DNA of 17,365 nt from Ichthyophonus hoferi (GCA_002751075.1 NAOQ01000394.1:26367-43731); one strand, 5' to 3'; positions 1 to 10,295 are shown, counted from the stretch's first letter. Notes: generated by a model from the letters alone, not told the origin. A program made the numbers and translations.

Positions 1-571
1 ATATATATATATATAGGTGTATCTGTTTGGATTGTATTTGTGTGCTAGATATGTATGATATGCGATGAGTTTTTTTAAAATATTTTAATAAAATTTATTA
101 CTATATTATAGCCAATGACACACCACCAAGTACACCTTCTTTCTCTCTACTAGCTATTATATAGCAATAAAACTAGAGCCATTAATATACCATGGGCATA
201 TATAATGTATCTTTTTAATGACTGTACACCATTGGCTGGGATATATTATATACTGTGAATACTTTTTATACTCTCTGATTATTTATCTTTGTCTAATAAT
301 ATGATATTTTTATTCTTTAACAAACTTAATATATATATATATATATATATATATAACGTATAAAGCATGCTGACATTATATACTTGATACTTGCAACAAC
401 ATCATACAACCCAGTAATACATCTTAGGTATATTTAAATAATATATAATATTTTATACTACACACTCTTCCTTATTTTTCTTGAATGTTTATGAATATAG
501 TAAAGTATAAGACGTTTCAATGCTGGTTTTAATTGGTTCATTAAAAACTATATTTTTATTCCCTTACTTAG
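1..571 (+). other. intron sequence of the EngB-like gene, no exon seen
   Basis: This AT-rich stretch precedes the exon acceptor TTACTTAG at 564-571. It should be the intron before the G3-distal exon. I looked for the DxPGxG motif and a P-loop (GxxGxGKS) and found neither. It holds (AT)n runs at 1-15 and 329-355. Confidence 0.55.
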
Positions 572-1460
572 ATGCACGAATACTTAAGGACTAGATCGAA
601 TTTAAAACGAATTATAATACTATTGGATGCCAGACACGGAATAAAAGCTGCTGATGAAATATTTATGGATGCCTTAGACACGTAGGTTTGATAGGTGGAA
701 TAAAATATTACAGCATTGTATTGTGAGTGGTGTATATTAATAAGTTAAAAGATATATAATAATGACATGTAAGAGTAGGATATGGTATTATATCACTTGG
801 TTATAAGTAGTGTATTAATAATAAAAAGCATACATAACTACACTAATACCAACAATCATTGATTGTAGAAATATATATATATATATATATATAATAGTAA
901 CATGACCACTACACCCTAATTGTTCATTATTATTTTTTACCTTTTGGTACTACCAAATATAATTTTCTGTCTATGTCTGCTAGATGGGTTATATATTATA
1001 TCTTTATATACTATATGCATTATGTCTCCATCTCCATCTTAATGTATACTAAATGGGCGGAGATGTGTACAGGTACAAGGTGAAGTATCAGGTAGTATTA
1101 ACAAAGTGTGATATGGTAGAGACAACTGAACTGGCAAGAAGAATTACATTGGTTAAAGAGGTAAGACAGGGATTGGATTGGCGTATAATAGTCAATAGTA
1201 TGTGTATGTATAATATGTATGTGTATGTAAGTATGATAGTATTTATGATATTATACTAAGTATGCACATATACATCATATGACCAATTCCTTCTCTCTCA
1301 GGCAATACAGTTTAGACGTAAAGCCCTTGACTACGTCACACCCGTTAGTCGATTTAGTGAACTGAGTTTGAACTTATTACGTAAGGATATGCTATTTTTA
1401 GCCGACAATACCGCCAGAAAAAGCACCTTACCAAGTTATGCAAATGCAAGTGAATATTAG
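572..1460 (+). CDS. EngB/YihA-family GTPase (GTPBP8-like), 3' part, three exons
   Basis: Three exons join in frame: 572-681, 1073-1160 and 1302-1460, with stop TAG at 1458-1460. Introns 682-1072 (GTAGGT...ACAG) and 1161-1301 (GTAAGA...TCAG) are GT-AG. The peptide starts [20 protein letters not shown], matching the EngB stretch after the G3 loop (YLxxRxxLKxxxLLxDxRHG). It continues [12 protein letters not shown], which carries the G4 motif TKxD (here TKCD). The last exon holds [20 protein letters not shown], where PVS is the G5 region and LLRKD the final helix, followed by a polar tail ending ASEY. P-loop and G3 exons are not visible in 1-571 and should lie left of the window. Family knowledge: EngB proteins assist assembly of the large ribosomal subunit, and the eukaryotic GTPBP8 form is mitochondrial; location here is inferred. 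The G5 region lacks the Gly usual in 'SxxxGI'. Family call fairly sure; reading exon 3 through its internal GTAAGG at 1381 is less sure. Confidence 0.8.
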
Positions 1461-1545
1461 GTATAATTAGGTAAGAATACAGTAATGCTGTTAGTATTTG
1501 GTATAAAAGCTATCATATAACATACCCGTGTTAATGTATACTTGC

Positions 1546-1691
1546 TTTATTTTGAATACGTGGCCATGGGCCACTTTTATAAATAAAGTAAATAAACATT
1601 ACATTATATTTAATGTTTCTATTGGAGCTCATGGTTTTAAAACGCATGCGCCAATATCTGTAGGTTTAATTATGAATCACTGGGTTTTATT
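1546..1691 (-). promoter_or_regulatory. candidate poly(A) signals for glycogen synthase
   Basis: On the minus strand AATAAA lies at 1691-1686 and at 1551-1546, about 250 and 390 bases beyond the stop at 1940. The second lies past the plus-strand signals of the facing gene, so the two transcripts may overlap at their 3' ends. The rest of the 1461-1939 spacer shows no gene. A perfect 7-base inverted repeat (ACCAATT ATA AATTGGT) stands at 1780-1796. Confidence 0.35.
1582..1596 (+). promoter_or_regulatory. poly(A) signals for the EngB-like gene
   Basis: AATAAA occurs at 1582-1587 and again at 1591-1596, about 120-135 bases after the stop codon at 1460. That is a normal distance for a 3' UTR. Confidence 0.5.
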
Positions 1692-1939
1692 GTGCAATTC
1701 ATTATAAAAAATTCTGTTTGTTTTAAAAAATAAGCAAACAAATCATCACAAAGCTTTTAATTTTAATAATAAAAAATAAACCAATTATAAATTGGTCATG
1801 AATCATTGCATCAAGAATGCAAGATAAGAAACATCACCCAAGTGTTGCATTTCTGGCTATAAAAAACTATAGAATACATTAACCCATATAATGTCTGTCT
1901 ATATATACACTAGTTGTACAGTATTATAGTCTATTACCT

Positions 1940-4900
1940 CTATTTATCAGTACTCAAAACCTTATGGAAGAGCTCCCTTAGCTCCTCCACTGTGTAAGTC
2001 TTATCAGAACTGGCATGGCTTAGTAGCTCCTGAGCTATGTCCTCTTTACTCTCTACCATCTCGGGTAGTTCCAAAGTGTTTTGGATGGGGGTCTTGGGTA
2101 GGAGTGGTTTAGAGGCTGTAAGGTAGAAGTGAAGGGGGTAAGAGAGGGGCATGTATCAATCGGTATATATGCATGTATACCTTCCTCTCTTCCTACCTAC
2201 CTACCTACATGCATGCGATAATAAATTACATATAAAGAGAACGTACCTTTCTTAGCTGACTCCTCGGGGCTCATTGGACTGGGTGCATTGTAAGCAGCTG
2301 TTAGGGCCAGTCCCCGTGCATAGGTATAGTAACGGCCCAGCTGCTCCCAATCAATTAGCTCCGATAAACGCTCTGTGCGGTTTCTCAATTGGATACGCTC
2401 ACGACGAGATAACTGTATATAGATGTATGTGTATGTGTATGTGTATGTGTATGTGTAGGTGATCGAATCGGAAATTAAAGGAGGGGTTAGTAATTAATGA
2501 ATTATATGTTAATGGGTGTAATAAGTAGCATTAACAGGTGCCATAGACGGATTTTATGAGAAATCAATGATTGGTTAGATAAAAAATAAAAATAAATCAA
2601 ATATATATAACCCTAACTATTACAATTACTATATTACCACACTTTTACTCTTACTGACCTTGCAGAAATTATACATGATCTTGGTTAACTGGCGCACGGA
2701 GTCTTCTCCGCTCTGGAAGCGTCTATCAATAACATAGGTACCGCAAGCATCATGATCCTTAACATGCTTCTCAATAAAGCCGCCAAAGCCAGCAAGGTTA
2801 GAGGTGATAGAAGGCACACCCATCACAGTGCACTCGGCTGGTGTATATCCCCAGGGCTCGTAATAGGAGGGGAACACACCCAAGTGGGTACCACGCACAA
2901 AGGAGTCGTAGTCTAAGGGTAGGAGAGGAGAGGTTGAGGAGAGAAACTGGGGGTGGAAGATGACCTGGGCAGAGGATAGGTTGTTAGGATGATGTAGGGG
3001 GTAGGGTAAGATATAGTGGTATTGTGATTAATAATATCACTACTGTGTATTTGACCTCAATTGGGTCAGGATTGGACTGTCAATATAAGTAGAGATGTAT
3101 GGTATTTATACCTTTACACGATCATGGTTATTATTGAATAGCTGGCATCTACGAAGATTGCAAAGGACTGGGTCGGTGGAGTCATCCACTAGATTGTGCG
3201 TCACAATAGGAGGAAGGGCATTACGCTGTGGGTGTAGGCCGGATGTTATGTATTAATATAATGGCCAACGAGATATACAAATGTATGGTGGTTCACTCGA
3301 CGGTGTAGCGATGGATAACCAAATTTAATAACACAAATAAAACATATATACTCAAAAGTAGAGTATCTATGATAAATAAATAAAATGGTATACTATTATA
3401 TAAGCGCCATTTTTCAGTGCTACTAGCATACATAAACACGCTTGAGGGTGTGTTTCATTTAAAACAAAGCCAGTAATTTTAACCAATGTGTATTCATTTT
3501 AAAATAAATAAAAGATGATATGAAGTGGTTATACGCAAGGATATGCTTCACAGTATATATATATATATAATAGCATTTAAAGTAATAGAATATGCCAACC
3601 TTGTAACTAAATATGCAACGTTTAAGCTTAATGGAGTCCTCCTTTGACAGGAGCTCATCACTTCCAGTCTCAGGTATACGACCACTCTGACAGATGTTTA
3701 GCAGTCTTTGCCCATAGCTCTTCTCTACCTCACTAACTGTATCCGCCAGCTAATGGTGGGTGGGGTTGTGTAAGAAGATTGCAATCGTACTATGAGATTA
3801 TGATGTGTTGGATGATTGGAAAATAGAGTTTTGATATAGGAATATAGGATAATGATGATTGGATATGGGTGAATACTAAAAGGTAGGAAAGGAAGAATAT
3901 CATTGGATAATAATCATTAGAGAGATAGAGTATCCACTACCACACCTCATTCCTCATACCTGTTTAGCCACAGCCTGACCTTCCAGTGCATCCACATTCA
4001 AGGAGGTGGTCTTACCAGGCATGATAATAAAGGCCACAACGGTCATGTCACTCTTGGCTGCCACTAGCTCTCCATTGAGACGGGCCAGGGACTAGGGCAA
4101 GGGAGGAAGACCAATGGTAAGGTGTTTATAAAAATTACTAGGTAATATGATTGGGATAGATGGGTACTAAAGGCGTGTTGCAGGTTTTAAGGGAGCTAGG
4201 TTGTATGAGAACATAAAATATATAAAATTAAATGGTGCTAGTTATTGGATGGATTGTAGGTGTTATATGGTAAGTGTGTCAAACTAGTTGTTATATTATT
4301 TCATTATTACTATATTGTTGTGTTATTAATAAAACAAATATGTACATACAATATAAATATATAAACCCATGCGTACAATAAGAATACAGCACCAGTAGCT
4401 ACATCAATATAGAAGTATCATATAGATAAATAACTATACATATACCTTTATATACGCTTTGAAAGATTAAAAAAAAAAAATCTTAAAGGTAGATTATATA
4501 TGTATACTAACCTCAATAAACATATCACAACCTTTGTTAGTAAACTCGTAACGGCCAGCGGTGAAGAAGTATAATGTCTTATCAAGATCAAAGTTGAGAT
4601 GTCCGTGGAAGTGACCCCGGATAAACTGTTGGATCTTTCCCTTGGCCTGATGTATAGTTATGTTAGTGTGTATGGTAATGGATATGTCTGTATGTATGTT
4701 TGTGTTGATAGGCATATATATGTAGATAATAATGAGTCAAAAGAGATTTCACTACGCATAGAAATATTCCTTGATAAACTGCAGTATTTTTCCACAGTGT
4801 GGGAATGTAAAAGCAAAAGCGCATATATCCTAATTATACTAAGGATATAACATATGTAGAGTGTAGGGGAGAGAATGATGTGGGTGCTAGCCTACTAGCC

Positions 4901-6519
4901 TGGTAAGTAATAAACAATAAACAGTAGCATATCCCCACACAGTGCCACCTATACTATACCTGAGCGTGAAGGTTTTGGAACTCGTGTAGAGCAGCAAAAT
5001 GCTGTACATTGAGACCATTGGGTGTGAGCACATCAGGCTTGCGTTTGAGTAGGTATTCGGCCTCTATACCGGTGATTTCACTCACAGTTGTAAAGATGTG
5101 TGCGCAGTGTGCGGCGGCACGTTCAATGGCATACCTACATATAGTAGGAGCGAGTGAGTAAGTTTTAAGGGTAAGTTGGGATGGGTTGCATTATGATATA
5201 GTATGGTATAGATATGGTATAGTATAGTACGGTATGGTATAATAAAGTAGATTAATGTATAACATGATATATACCTGTGATAAATCTGTCGATGGCCGGC
5301 CTCATAATCGCAATCTACATTAGCCAAGTTGTTATAAGCATCAAACGCAGGATCGGCACAGAGGTAGCGGCCCAATAGAGTGGCGTGGGTGGTAAAGGCC
5401 GTTGCTACGGGCAACTTGTGCACGCGCACAAGAATCAAGCCTACGCCTACCAACCATTCGTGAAAGTGTACCATGGCGCGGAAATCGGGACCCTTATTAC
5501 TATACGTAGGGTGAGAGAGGGGATTTAAATAGGTGAATAAATTTTAATAGAGATATGATAGGTTGTTGAAGTTCATATTAGTGGATTATGAGAAAGAAAA
5601 GGAATTAATTGGATGACATTGAGCGGGAAAAATATAAAATGTTATAGTAGAAGAAGGAGCCGTAAGTGTAGTTCAAGTAAATGATAATACACCAATCATG
5701 GAAGACCTTCTCATTAGTTAGCAAGGAAGGGTAAACATGTAATTAATGATAATTAATAATAGTAAGAGAATTGCGGATTTGTATATATAATTATATGTAT
5801 GGGTCTGAATGTGGTTGCCTATACATGTTTGCGGATGTGGGTGTATGAGTATAGGTATATTTATGTGTTTGTGTTTGTGTTCATGTATGTGTCTGTATAT
5901 AAATATATATATCACGTCATGAACACAAATACAACCTATACCTCTTATGAACGAATTCACCCATCAGCCAATTAACTAAGTTTCCAAATACAATAGCGTT
6001 GTTAGTTTCAAAGTCATCGTGGGGTGTATCTAGATGGCAATCTCTCTGGAGATCTGCCCTCCATTGGCCTAATCTAGTCCGGCCAGTCTCTACGTCTAGC
6101 AGAATACACTATAGTAGATGTGGGTTAGTAATGATTATGATTAGTAGAGGGATTGTATGGTATAGGTGCAGTAGTAATAGTTAATAGACAGATAGATAGA
6201 GAGATAGATATACATGCATACATACATACATTACATAAATACATACCTGGGGGTAACCCTCAATAAGCCAGCGACCTGTAACTACTCTTATACCAGCTGA
6301 TCGAAGAGCCTCTACCGCAGCCCTTACATGAGGGTCCGCCAACTCAGACGCTTCTACCTCTGTGCGAACTGCATTTTCGTTTACAGGACCTATACAATAG
6401 TAATTATCGCCTAACTCTTTTACTGTCACGGGGGCCTTAGAGCGAATAACCGTATAGATACCGCCGACCTTGTTGCATACCTCCCAGGCAACTTCAAATG
6501 TTGGGACGGATGCGGGCAT
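1940..6519 (-). CDS. GYS: glycogen synthase (GT3 family), complete, 11 exons
   Basis: Adds glucose from UDP-glucose to the non-reducing ends of cytosolic glycogen by alpha-1,4 bonds. Exons in transcript order: 6519-6247, 6108-5942, 5499-5275, 5134-4960, 4646-4512, 4091-3960, 3749-3600, 3225-3112, 2964-2659, 2412-2247, 2115-1940. They sum to 2019 bases (672 residues plus stop); all introns are GT-AG and in phase. Landmarks: NKVGGIYTV (16-24) at the UDP-glucose site, RWLIEG (83-88), HFHEW (158-162), [13 protein letters not shown] in exon 3, [19 protein letters not shown] in exon 5, the paired catalytic glutamates of [12 protein letters not shown] (E493 and E501), and the arginine cluster [15 protein letters not shown] (561-575) that binds glucose-6-phosphate in characterised enzymes. 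The ATG at 6517-6519 is preceded by an in-frame TGA within 25 bases, giving a short yeast-like N-terminus without the animal 'RTLSxSSLPG' phosphosites. The C-terminal tail is only about 58 residues and not Ser-rich. Identity is secure; the gene symbol is by homology. Confidence 0.96.
2116..2246 (-). other. glycogen synthase intron 10 with (CTAC)n run
   Basis: Donor GTACGT at 2246-2241 and acceptor TTACAG ending at 2116. It contains a short (CTAC)n run at 2193-2208 on the plus strand. Phase 1: the flanking exons join as G + CC (Ala). Confidence 0.85.
2424..2457. repeat. (GTATGT)n hexanucleotide microsatellite
   Basis: About 5-6 near-perfect units inside glycogen synthase intron 9 (2413-2658), just upstream (on the minus strand) of the exon 10 acceptor TATACAG. 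Confidence 0.9.
3553..3569. repeat. (TA)n run in glycogen synthase intron 7
   Basis: Simple dinucleotide run within the 374-base intron 3226-3599. No other feature is seen in that intron. Confidence 0.85.
5196..5241. repeat. degenerate TATGG/TATAG tandem tract
   Basis: Irregular 5-6 base units (TATAG, TATGG, TACGG) fill much of glycogen synthase intron 3 (5135-5274). Confidence 0.7.
5500..5941 (-). other. glycogen synthase intron 2, longest intron (442 bases)
   Basis: Donor GTATAG at 5941-5936, acceptor GTATAG ending at 5500. Joining AG + T restores a Ser codon and gives [21 protein letters not shown], the expected spacing between the GE(F/V) and HFHEW motifs of the family. The intron has a TG/TATG-rich stretch around 5790-5920. 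No exon inside it fits the reading phase. Confidence 0.8.
6190..6246. repeat. (GATA)n followed by (CATA)n
   Basis: Compound tetranucleotide microsatellite in glycogen synthase intron 1 (6109-6246). It reaches the donor site: the GTATGT donor of exon 1 is itself formed by the last CATA units read on the minus strand. Confidence 0.85.
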
Positions 6520-7466
6520 GATGCGTATGAATGAGTGTCAATGTTATAATGCTTATATGTGTGGTTTATGTTGAGGTAGGAGAAGGATGGAAGAGGGGAG
6601 AGGATTGAGCTAAGTTAGTTAGGCTGTGAGATGAAAGAACTTGAAACGTTTATGTGTTGTACATTTATTGTAGTATAGGAGCTCAAGTCAAACCAACTGG
6701 CTCACCTAACTATTTTTTGAAGTGCAAACATATTTTCTTGTAAATAGACAGACTGTATAAAGAGCCATATATATATCCCATATTTCTTCATACTACCATA
6801 TCTAAATAAATGTAAGATGGAAAAAAAAAAATTAGAAGAACAAATAAGCAAATAACCACCTAAATTAGATGTTCATAAAGTCAAACTAGTTGAACTCTGT
6901 TACTCCTCCTTTATTTATGCTAATTATTTTTTGACACCAATGCTCGATATGGTAATAATAATTTTTTATGACTGCTCGTTCTGCTTACTTTTTTAAACCC
7001 AATATTTTTATCCAATCATTACTAACTTTCTAGGAGGCACAGTTTCTTGCATACGAACTACGTTAGATAAGAGCTGTTCTTATCAAATATATTGTAATAA
7101 ATATGCCACCAAAGATGTTTATTGTTTTTAAACCGTAACTGAATTTTTCTTATGAGGTTCCTTCTTGGCAGGTAAGTTCGAGCTAAAATAATATCTGGTA
7201 CTGTATATTATTACTTTCTCTTGGTTGGTGCCGTCAATATAAATTAATGTCATCCACATACCATCGAGGTAACTAACTATCTTAATCACCGACTCAACTA
7301 ACAATCATTTACCGCATTACCGCAAGATGTGACGTGCATGCCCTATAGCAATTGGTTACGCCAGCACTCTAAATCAAAAGAGTGACTTAATAAAATAGAT
7401 TATATTCAGGCTCCCGGACTATCTACCTACACTCAGTATAAATGAGGATGAGGTATATACGTACAG
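6520..7466. other. upstream flank of glycogen synthase, no gene seen
   Basis: AT-rich sequence holding the presumed glycogen synthase promoter at its left end. I found no exon with recognisable protein content and no long repeat copies. Confidence 0.5.
6552..6557 (-). promoter_or_regulatory. TATA-like element upstream of glycogen synthase
   Basis: TATAAG on the minus strand lies about 33 bases before the ATG. A second TATATATAT stretch sits near 6766-6776. Position alone supports either; no start site can be proved from sequence. Confidence 0.2.
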
Positions 7467-7513
7467 GGTCAGCTGCTGACCTGAAGCCAAGAAATATATG
7501 CCGGAATTTCTTG
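7467..7513. repeat. two adjacent small inverted repeats
   Basis: GGTCAGC-T-GCTGACC at 7467-7481 is a perfect 7-base stem with a one-base loop. CAAGAAAT at 7488-7495 pairs perfectly with ATTTCTTG at 7506-7513 across a 10-base loop. They lie just left of repeat copy R2-A. Confidence 0.6.
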
Positions 7514-7540
7514 ATAACTTAACTGTGATGAATTTAAATT

Positions 7541-7740
7541 AATCGTTTCAAGACCGCTAACTCTGAACGAATACGTAGTTTGGCTGAAGTTCTGATAACA
7601 AGCGGATCACAATAATGGATGGTGCGGTATGTGAGCATCTAACATTAGTGAGGAAATTGATTACAGTCTTCCAAATAAGGACACGATATGTACACATTGA
7701 GTTATGATCGGATAATTCTAGTGGCTCAGTGAGCCTCTGT
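7541..7740 (+). repeat. repeat family R2, copy A
   Basis: Starts with CAAGACCGCTAACTCTGAAC at 7549 and shares blocks such as GAAGTTCTGATA, TTAGTGAGGAAATTGATT and TCCAAATAAGGACACGAT with the other two copies. Diverged, with no coding signal. The family is unknown; it could be a non-autonomous DNA transposon or the end of a larger element. Confidence 0.6.
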
Positions 7741-7960
7741 GAATTGCATTAGCCAGTAATCATCTTTACATGCAGTACAATGAGCAAGTAGCACAGGTGC
7801 AATTAAAACAAAGGTCAGGAAAGCAAATAATAGAGGCCCATGGTAAGCATGCTTTAGGCATATTCGACAACTCAGCCAGCATTCAACCCTGCATGCACGT
7901 ATCCATCCGTTCGGGACACAAAAAAAAATGTGCATTTATTATTTTTTATCAATACCATAA

Positions 7961-7976
7961 TATATATATATATATA
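7961..7976. repeat. (TA)n run
   Basis: Short simple dinucleotide run in the gene-free region. Confidence 0.85.
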
Positions 7977-8075
7977 GTCTCTTAGATGTACATTAGATGA
8001 TTAGAAGGTATTTGTCAGTATGAACTGCTTACTAACGTCGGATAGTAATAATAGTTATTAATTACATCGTAATAG

Positions 8076-8252
8076 AGCACTATTACTGATCGGTCTCATT
8101 TTGCAATAACTACATTAGCACCTAAGCGCGCCAAAGCATGGATTCCTTTTGAATTAGAGCAAGATATCATTACTACAGCTAGAGAGTCTGTGTACACGTC
8201 TTTTACAGGACCTTCACCACTTCAAATGAGTCTTGAGGACAAATCAGACTAG
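8076..8252 (+). pseudogene. short open stretch, possible coding relic
   Basis: An open frame of 58 codons between a stop at 8073-8075 and TAG at 8250-8252. It encodes ...APKRAKAWIPFELEQDII... and then ...YTSFTGPSPLQMSLEDKSD. Composition looks protein-like: it is less AT-rich than its flanks and has a charged, mixed residue content. There is no start codon near its beginning, no clear splice site, and I do not recognise the family. It may be a fragment of a dead transposon gene or chance. Confidence 0.25.
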
Positions 8253-8689
8253 CTAGCTACTACTAACGTTAGCCCAGCAACAGCAACTATTATGTTAATG
8301 TTAACACCCAATTGGAGCTACCAAAGCCTGTGGACAGTCACGAGAACTATCACAAATTCCTATATTTATGTATTAATAAAAATTCTGTAATAAACCATAT
8401 AATCAATTCCATGTCTTTATGCTTAATAGGTCAATGCCCATGTCATAAGCTAAGAGACGAGCCGTGGCAATAATTTTTCATGCTTAGTCCTAAACTAAGA
8501 AATCATGTAGGCCCTTTTGTGCATTCATAGCAATTGAACTTAATATAAAACAGGCATACCCACCTGAAGTACACGCAAGCAAAAACAAAGTTACTAATTT
8601 CTGAGGAAATTTATTGGTTGTTAACTAAAAACAATTAAGTCTCTTATGAGTAATAATGCTAAAGTTGAGGAAAACACCAGGATTGCAAT

Positions 8690-8930
8690 AGATGTTTTCA
8701 GCCTTGCCACAAGACCGTTAACTCCGAATGAACAGTTCGGCCAAAGTTCTGATAGCAACCAGATTATGAAATGATCAGTCCGATATTAGTTAACTGCATA
8801 ATGCTCTCAACCAGGTAAATAGGGTAAATTGATTTGTCAATACATGGTGAGCACTTCAACTAATGAGGAAATTAGCTAGCAAGCCAGGCCATTCACATGT
8901 GAAGACACAAGAGTATTAGATTGTCGAGAT
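8690..8930 (+). repeat. repeat family R2, copy B
   Basis: Contains AAGACCGTTAACTCCGAATG at 8711-8730. The 25 bases 8710-8734 recur perfectly, inverted, at 12765-12789 (copy C). It also shares GTTCTGATA and AATGAGGAAATT with copy A. Confidence 0.65.
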
Positions 8931-9111
8931 ATCAGACTATTCTACTGGGCTAAATGATCATCTGTGCGTTGTATAAGGATCTTTATGATCAGTTAGGGGT
9001 TTTCGATCCGAATGCTACTCTAATATTGCTTGTTGCCCTTTTTTACCTAAACTAAATATTTGTTCCAATTATTTTGATTACAATAACAGCTCCTTAATTA
9101 CTCACTGGTCC

Positions 9112-9256
9112 CGACCTAAATAAAAATTTCGCGACCTGAATCAAAATTTCGCGACCGGAATTGAATTTTTCCTGTTCCGAATTATAAATTGCTAACCAAT
9201 ATTATAAATCGGCCGACCGAATTATAAAATTTTCTGCCGGCCCGAATTAGAACGTG
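9112..9256. repeat. degenerate 20-base tandem array, CpG-rich
   Basis: About seven units. The clearest are CGACCTAAATAAAAATTTCG (9112-9131), CGACCTGAATCAAAATTTCG (9132-9151) and CGACCGGAATTGAATTTTTC (9152-9171). Later units decay to CCGAATTATAAATTG-like forms and one is about 25 bases. Each unit has a CG-rich head (CGACC, GGCCGACCG, CCGGCCCG) and an AT-rich tail, unlike the surrounding DNA. It abuts the left end of the Ty1/copia-type fossil. Confidence 0.7.
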
Positions 9257-9562
9257 TTGGAGGATCATATATTGTGTGATCTCCACAATCGTGGCCCTAA
9301 GACGTATGGTGCTTGTTGAGTGGCGTGACCGTTTCCCCTGTGCCTATTATAGTGTCAACATGTGCAGGTCTTGAAATACCTGACGATTGTTGCAAATATG
9401 ACGGCAGCCCCCACTATCGATAAAGCATTTTGTGGGATAGCATGATACACGTGAGATACGGAATGTAGCAGCCCAGCAAAGTTGCTGGTAGCCTTGCTGG
9501 TTTGATTTGTGTAGAATAGAACGCTGCGCCTCTTCAGCTACTACGGCAAAAAAAAAATTCAA
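9240..9562 (-). mobile_element. Ty1/copia-type LTR retrotransposon fossil, protease region
   Basis: On the minus strand the frame contains CFIDSGGCRHICNNRQVF, the hallmark of the Ty1/copia aspartic protease (W/F-x-x-DSG-x-x-x-H-x-x-x, then F). Sequence of the same flavour runs on toward 9240. Only this short internal piece is recognisable: I see no capsid zinc knuckle, integrase or reverse transcriptase nearby, and no LTRs that clearly belong to it. It is broken (at least about two breaks) and truncated on both sides, so it looks old. Confidence 0.6.
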
Positions 9563-9717
9563 CTTGGATCGGCTTATTTTTAATATTGGTCGGTAATTTC
9601 TAATTAAAACCTTTGAGGCAAATAATTATAAATTATATTCATAGTTTTCAATAGTTAAATAAAGTACATCAGTAAGTTGTTCATTAAAAATACTTTTAAT
9701 TAAAACTATATACAATA

Positions 9718-9718
<1 letters not shown>

Positions 9719-9748
<30 letters not shown>

Positions 9749-9907
9749 CTCTTTTTAGGCAGGCTATTTTCTACAACCAAGATTCTTGCACGCCTAAGCT
9801 CTGTAAAACAACCCTACCATTTCGTTCTTAGTATTGGCATTAAATACCTTCAAAAGATTGGTGTAAGAATATTGTACCTCCGAATATATATATATATATA
9901 CATATAT
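9719..9907. repeat. two (TA)n runs
   Basis: Dinucleotide runs at 9721-9746 and 9883-9907, with unremarkable AT-rich sequence between them. Confidence 0.8.
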
Positions 9908-10295
9908 GTTCTGGTATTAAATACAATATCAAAACATTTATGAGGCAAATAAGACACATAGCAAAAAATCAGCATTCTTCTACATCTATCTCTATACTAC
10001 ATACCCTCAAGTATTCACTTTAATTATCTTTATTATTATTTAAAAAGTTTAACTATTTGTTTACACCAATCCTAAAATTAAGCAGTTGAGTAATCATAAC
10101 ATACCAAATTCTGTCCAAGCTACTAGTACCCTCACCTTGGACGCCAAGAGATGGTAAACAGACCAACATATTTACTAACACTGCGCAGATGATATTACTC
10201 AACTACAAAAATAATCCTTGTACTTGTCTTTTCAATTTTGTTGAAAATAAGTAGAGGCAAGATTAGTTACATTAATTATTTTTTCAGACTACACA

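Noticed and set aside
2659-2914. Acceptor-like CCCTTAG at 2919-2913 (minus strand), suggesting a shorter exon 9
   Set aside because: The frame reads straight through it as [14 protein letters not shown], which matches the family, so the exon starts at 2964.
5640-5730. Possible extra exon in glycogen synthase intron 2 (minus strand, open frame with KVFHDW)
   Set aside because: Its phase does not fit between exons 2 and 3, and the direct join of those exons already gives the expected family spacing.
9246-9283. Imperfect palindrome beginning TGTTGGAGGATC, similar to some copia LTR ends
   Set aside because: No second copy exists in the window and it overlaps the protease-side fossil, so it cannot be supported as an LTR edge.
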